Source: Cellvibrio sp. 79
GTDB taxonomy: Bacteria; Pseudomonadota; Gammaproteobacteria; Pseudomonadales; Cellvibrionaceae
Length of the DNA stretch: 64,000 nt
NCBI GenBank assembly: GCA_003056245.1
Contig: MVDH01000001.1
Span: 361,028-425,027, forward strand
Reading direction: 5' to 3'
Part shown: piece by piece, positions 9,272 to 17,516 of the stretch
Numbering within the stretch: position 1 is the first letter of the stretch
Layout of the letters: each line of letters opens with the position of its first letter
Position numbers and translations under genes: made by a program
The notes under the pieces: model-generated
What the model was told of the DNA's origin: nothing
Database searches by the model: none
What the model saw: only the letters and a program-made list of their open reading frames with translations

Positions 9272-9301
9272 AAAAGTCACCTGACCTACAGGTGACTTTT
9301 T
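9272..9301 (+). terminator. Rho-independent terminator after the arabinanase gene
   Basis: Perfect 12-base arms, 9272-9283 and 9289-9300 (core GTCACCTG / CAGGTGAC), with a 5-base loop and a T run at the 3' side. The arm also begins with AAAA, so it can work in both directions. Confidence 0.9.
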
Positions 9302-9370
9302 AATCATTAATTCAGCACTAAGAGTCAAAGCAAGGCAATGTGAATTTTCGATTGCTGATGAAACAAGTTA

Positions 9371-9390
9371 TACTGGTTGCCCAACCAGTA
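9371..9390 (+). promoter_or_regulatory. LexA-like SOS box upstream of polB
   Basis: A 20-base palindrome with ends TACTG and CAGTA spaced by 10 bases (inner halves GTTGC and CCAAC), the arrangement of the gammaproteobacterial LexA site CTG-N10-CAG. It lies 15 bases before the polB ATG at 9406. polB is the SOS gene dinA in E. coli, so both position and target agree. The fourth base of each half (G/C instead of T/A) departs from the strongest consensus. Confidence 0.75.
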
Positions 9391-9405
9391 ATTATTTATT
9401 TATCC

Positions 9406-11787
9406 ATGCTGACAAATGCTTTTTTATTGACCCGCCAATGGCGCGATACCCGCGATGGGGTTGTGCTTGATTTATGGTGGGCTACCGGGGCGGGTAGCTG
9501 CTGGACGCAAATTACCGCACAGGAAGTGGTATTGTTTGTGTTGCGTGAACAAGCAGAGGATATTCGCCAATTACTCAAATCCCTGCGTCAGTGGCGCATC
9601 GCGGAAGTCGAATTAAAAACTTTTCACAATCAACCAGTCAACGCGCTTTATTTTAAGCAGCACCGCATTGCGCGCGATGCGCAGGATATTTTTCAGCAGC
9701 AAGGCATCAGCTTTTGGGAAGCGGATATTCGTCCACCAGAGCGCTATTTAATGGAGCGCTTTATTACGGCGGCTGCACAAATTGAGATTTCATCGAATCA
9801 AATGCCTTTGCGCAATCCCCGGCTTGCTCCCGTTGGCGATAGCCAATGGCGTCCATCCTTGAAGATGCTGTCGCTCGATATAGAAACCTCTATGGATGCC
9901 AAACAACTTTATTCTATTGGTGTTTGGTGTGATGCGGGGCAAAAAGTATTTATGGTTGGTGCGGGAGAAAATACTGAAACCGTTATTTTTTGCGCTGATG
10001 CCAAACAGTGCTTGCTGACTTTTTTTGAATTTCTACAGGCTGCTGATCCGGATATTTTGATAGGTTGGAGCGTAGTGCAATTCGATTTACTGGTGCTGGA
10101 GAAAATCTGTAAGAGCCTGCAAATGGAATTGCAATTGGGGCGCGGTGGCCAGGCGATTCATTGGCGCCATGACGATGCGGATACCGGGCGCAGTTATGTG
10201 GTCATTCCCGGGCGCGTGGCGCTGGATGGAATCGAATTATTAAAAGCTGCCAATTACACCTACGAAAGTTATTCGTTGCAAAACGTTTCGGAAAAATTAC
10301 TCGGACAGGGAAAATTGCTGAGTGGCGATAACCGTGGTGAAGATATTACGCAGTTATTCAATAGCGATAAGCTTGCATTAGCCGAATATAACCTGCGCGA
10401 TTGTGAACTGGTGTGGAAAATTTTTTTGCAACAGGAGCTGCTGGCATTTGCCATGGAGCGCAGTCAATTAACCGGCGTGTTGTTAGATCGTATTGGCGGT
10501 TCGGTCGCCGCTTTTGAATATTTGTATTTGCCGAGATTGCACAGGCGCGGTTACGTTGCGCCGAATCTGGGGGAACTGGAATCGGATATTTCTAGCCCTG
10601 GTGGTTATGTGATGAATTCGCAACCGGGCATTTATGACAATGTATTGGTGCTGGATTTCAAAAGCCTATACCCGAGTATTATCCGCACGTTTTTAATAGA
10701 CCCTTGCGCTTTTTGGGTTGCACAACACCGGCAACTTGATGAGAAGCAAACGGTACCCGGTTTTAATGGTGCCTACTTTGCGCGTGATGATCATATTCTT
10801 CCACACATCATTGAACAATTATCGGCGGCCCGTGACCGGGCCAAGCAACACAAGGATGCACCATTATCCCACGCAATAAAAATTATTATGAATTCGTTTT
10901 ATGGGGTGCTTGGTTCCTTCGGGTGCCGTTTCTTTGATCCGCGCGTTTGCAGCTCCATTACCTTGCGCGGCCACGATATTATCCAACGCAGCCGGGATTG
11001 GATTGAACAGCAAGGCTACGCTGTTATTTATGGTGATACTGATTCGCTATTTGTATGGTTGGAAAATAATTGCAAAGGTTTGCCAGCAAAAAATCCGGCA
11101 CAGTGCGATGTTATTGGATCGCGCCTCGCTAAAGAATTAAACCAATGGTGGCAGCAAACGTTGCTAACAGAATTTAATATCAAAAGCGCGTTGGAAATTC
11201 AATACGAAACCCATTATCTGCGTTTTTTAATGCCCACCATTCGCGGGTCGGAACTGGGTACAAAAAAACGTTACGCCGGATTAATTGAAGTGAACGGCGA
11301 ACGTGAAATGGTATTTAAGGGTTTGGAAAATGTACGCACCGATTGGACTCAATTGGCAAAGGAGTTTCAGGCTGAACTTTATCGCAAGGTTTTTGCTGGT
11401 GAAGATTATCTGGATTTTGTGCGTTCTACCAATGATGAAGTTCTGGCAGGTAAGCGGGATCTGGAATTAATTTATCGAAAACGTTTGCGCCGCCATTTGC
11501 ACGAGTATCAAAAAAATGTTCCGCCCCATGTACAGGCGGCGCGCAAGTATGTGCACCTGACGGGAGGTTCCATGCGGCGTGGGGATTGGATCAGTTATTT
11601 GATTACTACCAATGGCCCTGAACCCGTGGGACAGTATGAGGTGGATATGTCGTTGCGCCAAAGCCCGATTGATTACCAACATTATATCGATAAACAATTA
11701 ACGCCGGTTGCCGATAGTATTTTGCATTTCCTGAATGAATCCCTGAATCAATTAGTGGATCAACAGCTTTCATTATTTAGCAAATAA
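9406..11787 (+). CDS. polB: DNA polymerase II (family B), SOS-inducible
   Basis: 793 residues, close to the 783 of E. coli PolB, aligning end to end. The start ATG at 9406 (MLTNAFLLTRQWRDT) matches the E. coli N-terminus (FILTRHWRDT); an upstream GTG at 9340 would put the LexA box inside the gene. Exonuclease motif SLDIETS is near residue 160; polymerase motif A is DFKSLYPSIIRTF, motif B is KIIMNSFYGVLGS and motif C is YGDTDS. The last residues contain QLSLF, the sliding-clamp-binding motif. The enzyme restarts and bypasses at damaged forks with 3'-5' proofreading. Likely controlled by LexA through the box at 9371. The stop codon lies in the first unit of a 15-base tandem array. Confidence 0.96.
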   Translation: MLTNAFLLTRQWRDTRDGVVLDLWWATGAGSCWTQITAQEVVLFVLREQAEDIRQLLKSLRQWRIAEVELKTFHNQPVNALYFKQHRIARDAQDIFQQQGISFWEADIRPPERYLMERFITAAAQIEISSNQMPLRNPRLAPVGDSQWRPSLKMLSLDIETSMDAKQLYSIGVWCDAGQKVFMVGAGENTETVIFCADAKQCLLTFFEFLQAADPDILIGWSVVQFDLLVLEKICKSLQMELQLGRGGQAIHWRHDDADTGRSYVVIPGRVALDGIELLKAANYTYESYSLQNVSEKLLGQGKLLSGDNRGEDITQLFNSDKLALAEYNLRDCELVWKIFLQQELLAFAMERSQLTGVLLDRIGGSVAAFEYLYLPRLHRRGYVAPNLGELESDISSPGGYVMNSQPGIYDNVLVLDFKSLYPSIIRTFLIDPCAFWVAQHRQLDEKQTVPGFNGAYFARDDHILPHIIEQLSAARDRAKQHKDAPLSHAIKIIMNSFYGVLGSFGCRFFDPRVCSSITLRGHDIIQRSRDWIEQQGYAVIYGDTDSLFVWLENNCKGLPAKNPAQCDVIGSRLAKELNQWWQQTLLTEFNIKSALEIQYETHYLRFLMPTIRGSELGTKKRYAGLIEVNGEREMVFKGLENVRTDWTQLAKEFQAELYRKVFAGEDYLDFVRSTNDEVLAGKRDLELIYRKRLRRHLHEYQKNVPPHVQAARKYVHLTGGSMRRGDWISYLITTNGPEPVGQYEVDMSLRQSPIDYQHYIDKQLTPVADSILHFLNESLNQLVDQQLSLFSK

Positions 11788-11865
11788 CAGTTTAGCAAAT
11801 AACAGTTTAGCAAATACCAATTTGGTAAATACCAGTTTGGTAAATACCAGTTTGGTAAATAAACC
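11776..11865 (+). repeat. Tandem repeat, 15-base unit, six copies, starting inside polB
   Basis: Six adjoining 15-base units from 11776 to 11865. Units 1-2 read TTTAGCAAATAACAG, unit 3 is intermediate, units 4-5 read TTTGGTAAATACCAG, and unit 6 ends differently. Unit 1 codes for the last residues (Phe-Ser-Lys) and stop of polB. The unit length is a multiple of three and the array runs straight out of the gene, which suggests slipped duplication of the 3' end. Confidence 0.92.
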
Positions 11866-11964
11866 GTGTAGTGAGCACCTGTAACAGATCGTATCCTGCA
11901 GGAACCTGGTACTGTGAATTGAGTCGATAATTGACGTATTAATTTTTCCAATGGGAACCTTATT

Positions 11965-12165
11965 ATGAAATGGTTTTTTTTAGGTCTTCTTGTATTGATT
12001 TCAGCGTGCAGTCAACGCCAGGTTTACGACTCCCTACAAACCAACCAACGCAATGAGTGTGAGTTGCTGAGTGGTGTACAGCGTGAGGAATGTTTAAAAC
12101 GCCTCAATCCGGATTATCAAACCTATAATCGTCAGCGTCAGGAATTGTTGAAAGAAAAGCGATAA
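11965..12165 (+). CDS. Small lipoprotein of unknown function
   Basis: 66 residues. A short signal peptide ends in the lipobox LISAC (Cys15), predicting lipidation and membrane anchoring. The mature part is polar and charged with two cysteines (NECELL and EECLKRL) and a basic C-terminus (LLKEKR). It resembles short lipoproteins common next to housekeeping genes in gammaproteobacteria, but no family was recognised. It follows the polB repeat array and stands as a separate unit. The ribosome binding site is weak. Confidence 0.65.
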   Translation: MKWFFLGLLVLISACSQRQVYDSLQTNQRNECELLSGVQREECLKRLNPDYQTYNRQRQELLKEKR

Positions 12166-12224
12166 AAGAAAGTCGTCAGTTAAAAAATTGTTCGTAAAAG
12201 AAAATAGTAATTTAAGGGCTGGTA

Positions 12225-12254
12225 TTGTGAGGTAGTTGTCGTTCGGGCTATAGT
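12225..12254 (+). promoter_or_regulatory. Candidate sigma-70 promoter for the SUKH gene
   Basis: TTGTGA at 12225-12230 and TATAGT at 12249-12254 with an 18-base spacer, about 30 bases upstream of the start codon at 12286. Confidence 0.4.
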
Positions 12255-12285
12255 CCGCCTCCCTTAGTTATTAGCAGGTTGCCCC

Positions 12286-12696
12286 ATGGCCGATATCGAT
12301 GAAGTTCTGGATTTACTGCGCGAATACAATGAACCCGTGCCGGTACCTTTGGAATTACCCGATGAAGACCGTTTGGTCGAGATAGAAGAGGAAATTCTTC
12401 TGCCGATCCCACGCGAAATGCGGACCTTTTTATTGGAAGCCAGTGACGTGGTTTACGGTGGTATAGAACCAGTGACCGCTGCCGATCCCCATTCCCATAC
12501 TTATTTACCAGAAGTTACTGCTGTTGCCTGGTCCCAAGGTGTGCCGCGTTACCTGATGCCGCTCTGTGAAATCAATGGCAATTACTATTGCGTTGAGCCG
12601 GAAGGTGAGGTGGTATTTTGGCGCGATGGCGATTTAACGGATGAAACCTGGCCTTCGGTATGGCATTGGATCAGGGATGTGTGGCTGGAGTCTTGA
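12286..12696 (+). CDS. SMI1/KNR4 (SUKH) family protein
   Basis: 136 residues, acidic. The pattern fits SUKH: LPIPREMRTFLLEASDVVYGGIEP (the fold's entry motif), PLCEINGNYYCVEPEGEVVFW in the middle, and WHWIRDVWLES at the end. SUKH proteins are often immunity proteins to polymorphic toxins, but this conserved stand-alone type also occurs in many gammaproteobacteria without a toxin neighbour. No toxin gene is adjacent here. Cytoplasmic. An immunity role is therefore possible but not supported by context. Confidence 0.8.
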   Translation: MADIDEVLDLLREYNEPVPVPLELPDEDRLVEIEEEILLPIPREMRTFLLEASDVVYGGIEPVTAADPHSHTYLPEVTAVAWSQGVPRYLMPLCEINGNYYCVEPEGEVVFWRDGDLTDETWPSVWHWIRDVWLES

Positions 12697-12828
12697 TGGA
12701 CTCCCGCAGGAAGACGCGAGTCAGATCACGAAAACAGATTCTTGTGCCACACGAAATTTTCCGCTGGGCTACACTCAATCTCCTAGTCACTGATCGGTGA
12801 CCTCATAAATGCGTAACGAGAATTTGCT

Positions 12829-13620
12829 GTGCGATTATCTTCTGCCCTAACCTTGAGCATACTTCTGGCCTTGGCCAGCGGATCGCTTTTGGCCGATGAG
12901 CAGGCTGCCGTGGAAAAGGCAGGGGAGGGGAAGTCGCAGGAATCCAGTCTTTCTGATTTTGAAGCCCAAGTTCGCCGGGTAGCTGAACAAACGGCGGCAG
13001 ATGAAAAGGCGCGCAAAGAGCAGGAGCGAAAGGAATATGAAGCCGCCGCGAAAAAGCAGGAATTCAAATTCTTTAAATATCGCAAAGATGGTGCGGTAGC
13101 TTACTCGGACCGTCAGCCCCACAAGACAGATTTTGAAGTTATCGTTTATAACTCCTGCTATGCCTGTAACCCGCTTTCACGTATTGATTGGCGTGGCACC
13201 CGTTTGTATCTCACTGAATTTACTTATTCCATCAGCCGTAATGCGAGCAAGTATGGCGTCGATCCGGCGCTAGTGCGTGCAGTTATCCATGCGGAATCCA
13301 ACTTTAATCCACTGGCTCGTTCGCGCAAGGGGGCCAATGGTTTAATGCAGCTAATGCCGGGCACTGCGCGCGATATGGGCGTAAAAGATGTAGCGAATGC
13401 CGCAGATAATATTGAAGGTGGAGTGAAATATCTCGCCTGGCTGCTTAAACGTTTCAAAGGTGATATCACCCTCGCCACTGCCGCCTACAACGCAGGGCCA
13501 GGTGCGGTGGAGAAATATCGCGGTGTTCCGCCATTTGACGAAACCAAAACCTATGTATTCCGTGTGAACATCCTGCATCAACGCTATAAAACTCAATTGG
13601 CATCCCTCGCTCGTAATTAG
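12829..13620 (+). CDS. Soluble lytic transglycosylase (SLT/GH23)
   Basis: 263 residues from a GTG at 12829, chosen because it gives a clean signal peptide (MRLSSALTLSILLALASGSLLA). A charged, Ala/Glu/Lys-rich helical stretch follows at about 30-80, then a DUF4124-like segment (RKDGAVAYSDRQP). The C-terminal SLT domain is at about 130-255 with catalytic Glu156 (HAESNFNP), GLMQLMPGTA and AAYNAGPGAV. It cleaves peptidoglycan glycan strands to 1,6-anhydro products in the periplasm. An out-of-frame ATG at 12809 opens a 13-codon frame across this start. The ribosome binding site is weak (CGAG). Confidence 0.9.
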   Translation: MRLSSALTLSILLALASGSLLADEQAAVEKAGEGKSQESSLSDFEAQVRRVAEQTAADEKARKEQERKEYEAAAKKQEFKFFKYRKDGAVAYSDRQPHKTDFEVIVYNSCYACNPLSRIDWRGTRLYLTEFTYSISRNASKYGVDPALVRAVIHAESNFNPLARSRKGANGLMQLMPGTARDMGVKDVANAADNIEGGVKYLAWLLKRFKGDITLATAAYNAGPGAVEKYRGVPPFDETKTYVFRVNILHQRYKTQLASLARN

Positions 13621-13820
13621 CGTTTAGCGTTATTTCGCCTGCTCCCTCATATATCGATCTCGCCAAAGATTTGGCATTTATATACGTTTTCATAACAAAA
13701 AAATCTAATTTCGATGTCATTTCTTGCTCAAATAACAAGCACTTTTGCCGCTATAGAGATTAGCCCTCAATCTTTGTGATGTGGGCATCCTTAAAATTTT
13801 CAGCAAAAGTGGATGGCATT

Positions 13821-14885
13821 ATGATTATTTCAAACGCCTGGATTGGCATGGCCGCACAGCGGGATTATCGCGAAGAACATAACGTTACTGAAAGTATGGA
13901 AATGTGGTTGGATCAGCCACCGAACGAGCGAACATTTGCGGAGCACATTGCACCGCCAGAACCGGAAGTGGATTTGTCGCGGGTTGGATCATTGCTGGCG
14001 ATGTATCGTACAAAAGAAACGCTGGATTTAACTCCCCAAATGGATTCGCGTTCGCGGTTAAACCTGATGATTTTGGAGTCGCTCTATAAATCCATCACCG
14101 GGAATGAATTAAAAGTCACCACACCCGATGAAATGCGTACAAAAATAAAAGCGAAGATGGATTCACTTGAGGTGGAAACAACTCCGCCTGCACGCGCAAT
14201 TGCAACGCGTGTTAACACCGGACCCGGCGTGGTTTATCAACGCCACGAGCGCTACCAGGAACAAGAAGCGCTAAAGTTTCAGGCCGTTGGGGTTGTACGT
14301 ACGGCTGACGGTCGTGAGATCGATTTTTCCGTCGCCATGAATATGAGCAGGGAATTTGTGCAGGAGTCTAATCTTGATTTACAAGCGGGCAGCAAAAAAA
14401 TCGATCCGTTAGTGATTAACTTTGACGGGCAGGGCGCTGCGCTCAGCCAAACCCGTTTTGAATTTGATCTGGATAGCAATGGAACTGCTGAACAAATTGC
14501 GCAGCTGCGTCCAGGTAGTGGTTACCTTGCATTGGATAAAAATGGTGATGGCACCATTAATAATGGCAGTGAATTATTCGGCCCCAGTAGCGGGCGCGGT
14601 TTTGCGGAACTCGCTATATACGATGAAGATGGAAATAATTTTATCGATGAAGGCGACAGTATTTACCATCAGTTGCGTATCTGGATGACCAATGAAGATG
14701 GAAGTACGCAATTAGCAGCTTTGGGCGATAAAAATATCGGTGCGATTTTTCTCGGGCATGTGTCATCGCCATTTCAGTTAAAAGATGAAAATAATAACTC
14801 GCTGGGCGAAGTGGTTAATTCCGGTGTCTATTTAACAGAGGATGGTAAAGCCGGTGTTATTCAGGAAATTAATTTAAGTGTGTAA
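13821..14885 (+). CDS. EF-hand-type calcium-binding protein of unknown function
   Basis: 354 residues from the ATG at 13821; the in-frame ATG at 13776 adds residues without a better ribosome binding site. There is no signal peptide. Residues 1-100 are mixed and polar, 120-190 contain a conserved-looking FQAVGVVRTADGREIDFSVAM segment, and 195-290 carry three Asp-rich EF-hand-like loops (DLDSNGTAE, DKNGDGTINNGSELFG, DEDGNNFIDEGD). The end is an all-beta tail. Proteins of this architecture are common and uncharacterised in gammaproteobacteria; calcium binding is the only supportable property. Convergent with argF, with a shared terminator between. Confidence 0.7.
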   Translation: MIISNAWIGMAAQRDYREEHNVTESMEMWLDQPPNERTFAEHIAPPEPEVDLSRVGSLLAMYRTKETLDLTPQMDSRSRLNLMILESLYKSITGNELKVTTPDEMRTKIKAKMDSLEVETTPPARAIATRVNTGPGVVYQRHERYQEQEALKFQAVGVVRTADGREIDFSVAMNMSREFVQESNLDLQAGSKKIDPLVINFDGQGAALSQTRFEFDLDSNGTAEQIAQLRPGSGYLALDKNGDGTINNGSELFGPSSGRGFAELAIYDEDGNNFIDEGDSIYHQLRIWMTNEDGSTQLAALGDKNIGAIFLGHVSSPFQLKDENNNSLGEVVNSGVYLTEDGKAGVIQEINLSV

Positions 14886-15082
14886 TAAAACCAATTTCAA
14901 TTTTCTTTAAGGCAACAAACCCAAGGGCGGGGCTCGTTGCAGTGGTCGAAACAACAGTAATTGTAATTTGATATCTAGAGCTTGTTGTTTATTTGGCATT
15001 GTAATCTTTTGGGCTTTTTGTTTGTTTTTGGTACAAAAAAAAGACAACATTGTCTATCTTGGGGTGTTTTTGGTGCGCAATA

Positions 15083-15108
15083 AAAAACCCGCCAAAAAGC
15101 GGGTTTTT
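15083..15108. terminator. Bidirectional terminator between the EF-hand gene and argF
   Basis: Arms 15083-15092 (AAAAACCCGC) and 15099-15108 (GCGGGTTTTT), 10 pairs, with a 6-base loop. It has A and T runs on opposite sides, so it serves both converging genes. Confidence 0.9.
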
Positions 15109-15132
15109 AAATTTTCAAAACAAGAATGGTAG

Positions 15133-16056
15133 TTATTGATTAAACAGGAACTCCATCAATGCATTTTGTGCATGCATACGGTTTTCTGCTTCTTCCCATA
15201 CAACTGAATCAGGTGCATCCAGAATTTCTGCACTGACTTCTTTACCGCGGTAGGCCGGCAGGCAATGCATAAATACTGCATTACTATTGGCATGACTCAT
15301 TAGTTCTTTGTTGACTTGATAACCAATGAAGATTTTTTCACGCTGTTTCTTTTCATCCTCCTGACCCATGGAAGCCCAGGTATCAGTGACCACCAGATCA
15401 GCACCGGCAACGGCTTCACGCGGGTCGTTCGTTAAAGCCACGCGCTGTTGGTAGGGCAATACAAACTCATCTTCCGGTTCAAAGCCTTTAGGTGTAGCAA
15501 TACGCAATTCGAAATCACACAGCTCGGCAGCCTGGATATAGGAGTTACACATGTTATTACCATCACCTACCCAGGCAACGGTCTTGCCCGCGAGCGAACC
15601 GCGTTGCTCAACGTAGGTCTGGATATCCGCGAGCAACTGGCAAGGATGGAATTCATCGGTCAAACCGTTGATGACAGGTACGCGTGAGTATTCGGCGAAG
15701 CGCTCGACAGTGTCATGACCAAAGGTACGGATCATCACCATATCGACCATGCTGGCAATGCAGCGTGCAGCGTCTTCGATGGGTTCACCGCGACCAAGTT
15801 GCGAATCCTTGGTCGAGAGAAAAATTGCATGGCCGCCCAGTTTGGCAACGCCGGATTCAAAGGAGACGCGGGTGCGGGTAGAGTTTTTTTCGAAAATCAT
15901 TGCCAGCACTTTGTTATCGAATAAGGCTGGGGCTTTGCCCTGGCGCAGCAGGGCTTTGAGTTCGATGGCACGCGCGATGATGTGCTGGAGTTCGTCGCGA
16001 TTAACGTCGTTCAGGGTTAGGAAATGTCTCGGCGCCTTGGAGGGAACCATAATCAT
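15133..16056 (-). CDS. argF: Ornithine carbamoyltransferase (anabolic)
   Basis: 307 residues, the usual length. It joins ornithine and carbamoyl phosphate to make citrulline in arginine synthesis. Carbamoyl-phosphate binding motif STRTR is near residue 60; HPCQ is near 135; the ornithine-side motif HCLPAYRG is near 270 and its Cys is the catalytic one. Cytoplasmic, normally a trimer. It follows argD on the same strand with a 41-base gap that holds a GC hairpin, so the two are probably one operon. An alternative start two codons inside (MVPSKAPRH) cannot be excluded. Confidence 0.96.
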   Translation of the reverse strand: MIMVPSKAPRHFLTLNDVNRDELQHIIARAIELKALLRQGKAPALFDNKVLAMIFEKNSTRTRVSFESGVAKLGGHAIFLSTKDSQLGRGEPIEDAARCIASMVDMVMIRTFGHDTVERFAEYSRVPVINGLTDEFHPCQLLADIQTYVEQRGSLAGKTVAWVGDGNNMCNSYIQAAELCDFELRIATPKGFEPEDEFVLPYQQRVALTNDPREAVAGADLVVTDTWASMGQEDEKKQREKIFIGYQVNKELMSHANSNAVFMHCLPAYRGKEVSAEILDAPDSVVWEEAENRMHAQNALMEFLFNQ

Positions 16057-16073
16057 GCTCTTTATATTGCAGC

Positions 16074-16091
16074 GCGCGCGTTATTGCGCGC
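16074..16091 (-). other. GC hairpin in the argD-argF gap
   Basis: Arms GCGCGC at 16074-16079 and 16086-16091 with a 6-base loop (AATAAC read on the minus strand). There is no T run after it, so it is more likely an RNA-stability or pausing element than a terminator. Confidence 0.4.
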
Positions 16092-16097
16092 ACTTGT

Positions 16098-17261
16098 TTA
16101 AAACTCTGTAACCAGCTGGGCCACTTTGGCAACCAGCTCATCCGCTTCTGCATCCGTAAGGATGAAGGTAGGCAGTAAACGGATGGTATTCAGTGAAGTA
16201 ACATTGATAAGTACACCCAGGTCACGGCCTTTCTGAACCAGGTCGCCACAAGGTGCGTTCAGTTCGATGCCGATCATCAATCCTTTACCGCGAATGTCGA
16301 CCACTTTGGCATTGCCCGCCAATGCCGTTTTAAAATCATTCAATAGCTTATCGCCCAGCACTTTGGCGCGTTCGATCAAACCTGAACTTTGCAGGGTTTC
16401 TACTACGGCTATGCCCGCGCTACAGGCAAGTGGATTGCCGCCGAAGGTTGTACCGTGGTTGCCCGCTTGCAGAACTTCTGCGGCTTTACCGTGTGCGAGG
16501 CAAGCACCGATTGGCATACCGTTGCCCAGGCCTTTGGCAGTAGTGACTACATCCGGCAATATGCCGTTATGTTGGTAGGCGAAGTAAGTACCGGTACGAC
16601 CGTTACCAGTCTGGATTTCATCCAGCATTAACAGCAATTGGTGTTGATCGGCGATAGCACGTAACTCGTTCAGGTAATTGGCAGCAGGTACGCGCACACC
16701 ACCTTCACCTTGAACTGGTTCAACCAGGATAGCGACGATATTGTTGTGTGCCGCGATAGCTGCTTTTACCGCAGGTACATCGTCGTAAGGAACCCGGATA
16801 AAACCTTCCACCAGTGGCTCAAAACCGATTTGTACTTTGGTATTGCCTGTGGCAGTCAGGGTTGCCATGGTTCTGCCATGGAAGCTATTGGTCATCACGA
16901 TGATAGTCGGGCTCTTCACCCCCTTATCATTGCCGTATTTGCGCGCGATTTTGATTGCCGCTTCGTTGGCTTCTGCACCGGAGTTGGAAAAGAAAACCTT
17001 ATCCATACCGGAAACCTGGATCAGCAGGTCACCCAGGCGTTGTTGCTGGGGGATGTTGTATAGATTGGAGGTGTGTACCAGTGTTGCCGCTTGTTCGGAA
17101 ATGGCTTTGGTCACTGCTGGATGGCTATAGCCAAGGGCGCACACAGCGATCCCGCTGATGCCATCCAGATAAGATTTGCCTTGATCGTCCCACACTCGGC
17201 TACCTTCGCCTCTGGTGAGGGTAAGGGTTCTGGTGCCGTAAGTGTTCATCAGGCTAGTCAT
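16098..17261 (-). CDS. argD: Acetylornithine aminotransferase
   Basis: 387 residues. The start at 17261 is chosen because GGAG lies 6 bases before it, while the in-frame ATG at 17273 contains that GGAG inside its second codon region. It is a class-III PLP aminotransferase converting N-acetylglutamate semialdehyde to N-acetylornithine (and often succinyldiaminopimelate in lysine synthesis). Visible motifs: GISGIAVCALGYSHP near the N-terminus, NSGAEANEAAIKIAR, LDEIQTGNGRTG and the PLP lysine in TTAKGLGNGMPIGA. Cytoplasmic. First gene of the argD-argF pair. Confidence 0.96.
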   Translation of the reverse strand: MTSLMNTYGTRTLTLTRGEGSRVWDDQGKSYLDGISGIAVCALGYSHPAVTKAISEQAATLVHTSNLYNIPQQQRLGDLLIQVSGMDKVFFSNSGAEANEAAIKIARKYGNDKGVKSPTIIVMTNSFHGRTMATLTATGNTKVQIGFEPLVEGFIRVPYDDVPAVKAAIAAHNNIVAILVEPVQGEGGVRVPAANYLNELRAIADQHQLLLMLDEIQTGNGRTGTYFAYQHNGILPDVVTTAKGLGNGMPIGACLAHGKAAEVLQAGNHGTTFGGNPLACSAGIAVVETLQSSGLIERAKVLGDKLLNDFKTALAGNAKVVDIRGKGLMIGIELNAPCGDLVQKGRDLGVLINVTSLNTIRLLPTFILTDAEADELVAKVAQLVTEF

Positions 17262-17316
17262 GGCAATCTCCATAAAAAAACAAAGCCGCAGGCCGATCAG
17301 GGAAAGGCCATCAGGC

Positions 17317-17332
17317 GATTAATATTCATTAG
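17317..17332 (-). promoter_or_regulatory. Possible ArgR half-site upstream of argD
   Basis: Read on the minus strand the bases are CTAATGAATATTAATC; the left half agrees with the ARG box (TGAAT followed by A/T), the right half is poor. It lies about 55-70 bases before the argD start, a sensible place. It is a weak match in an AT-rich spacer. Confidence 0.25.
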
Positions 17333-17516
17333 TAAGCAGAGGGATTTTTTGCAAGTCAGAAACTGGTTACTGACGGCGGATCGCGGAAATTACGTTACGC
17401 GCGGCAAAAAATAGGCAGCAAATATATAAGTTATTGCGAATATTGGCAAATTTGCTGCCGCATGGCACTTTTTATAACAATTTGGAGATACTTTTTATAA
17501 TTGCACAGAGCTATTT

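Noticed and set aside
11760-11951. Minus-strand open frame with repeated LPNWY peptide.
   Set aside because: It is only the translation of the 15-base tandem array; no ribosome binding site and the array is non-coding.
12809-12850. 13-codon frame overlapping the start of the lytic transglycosylase gene, as a possible leader peptide.
   Set aside because: No ribosome binding site of its own and no attenuator-like structure.
15133-17261. Catabolic (arginine deiminase pathway) role for argF.
   Set aside because: It is paired with argD and no arcA or arcC gene is present; an anabolic role is far more likely.
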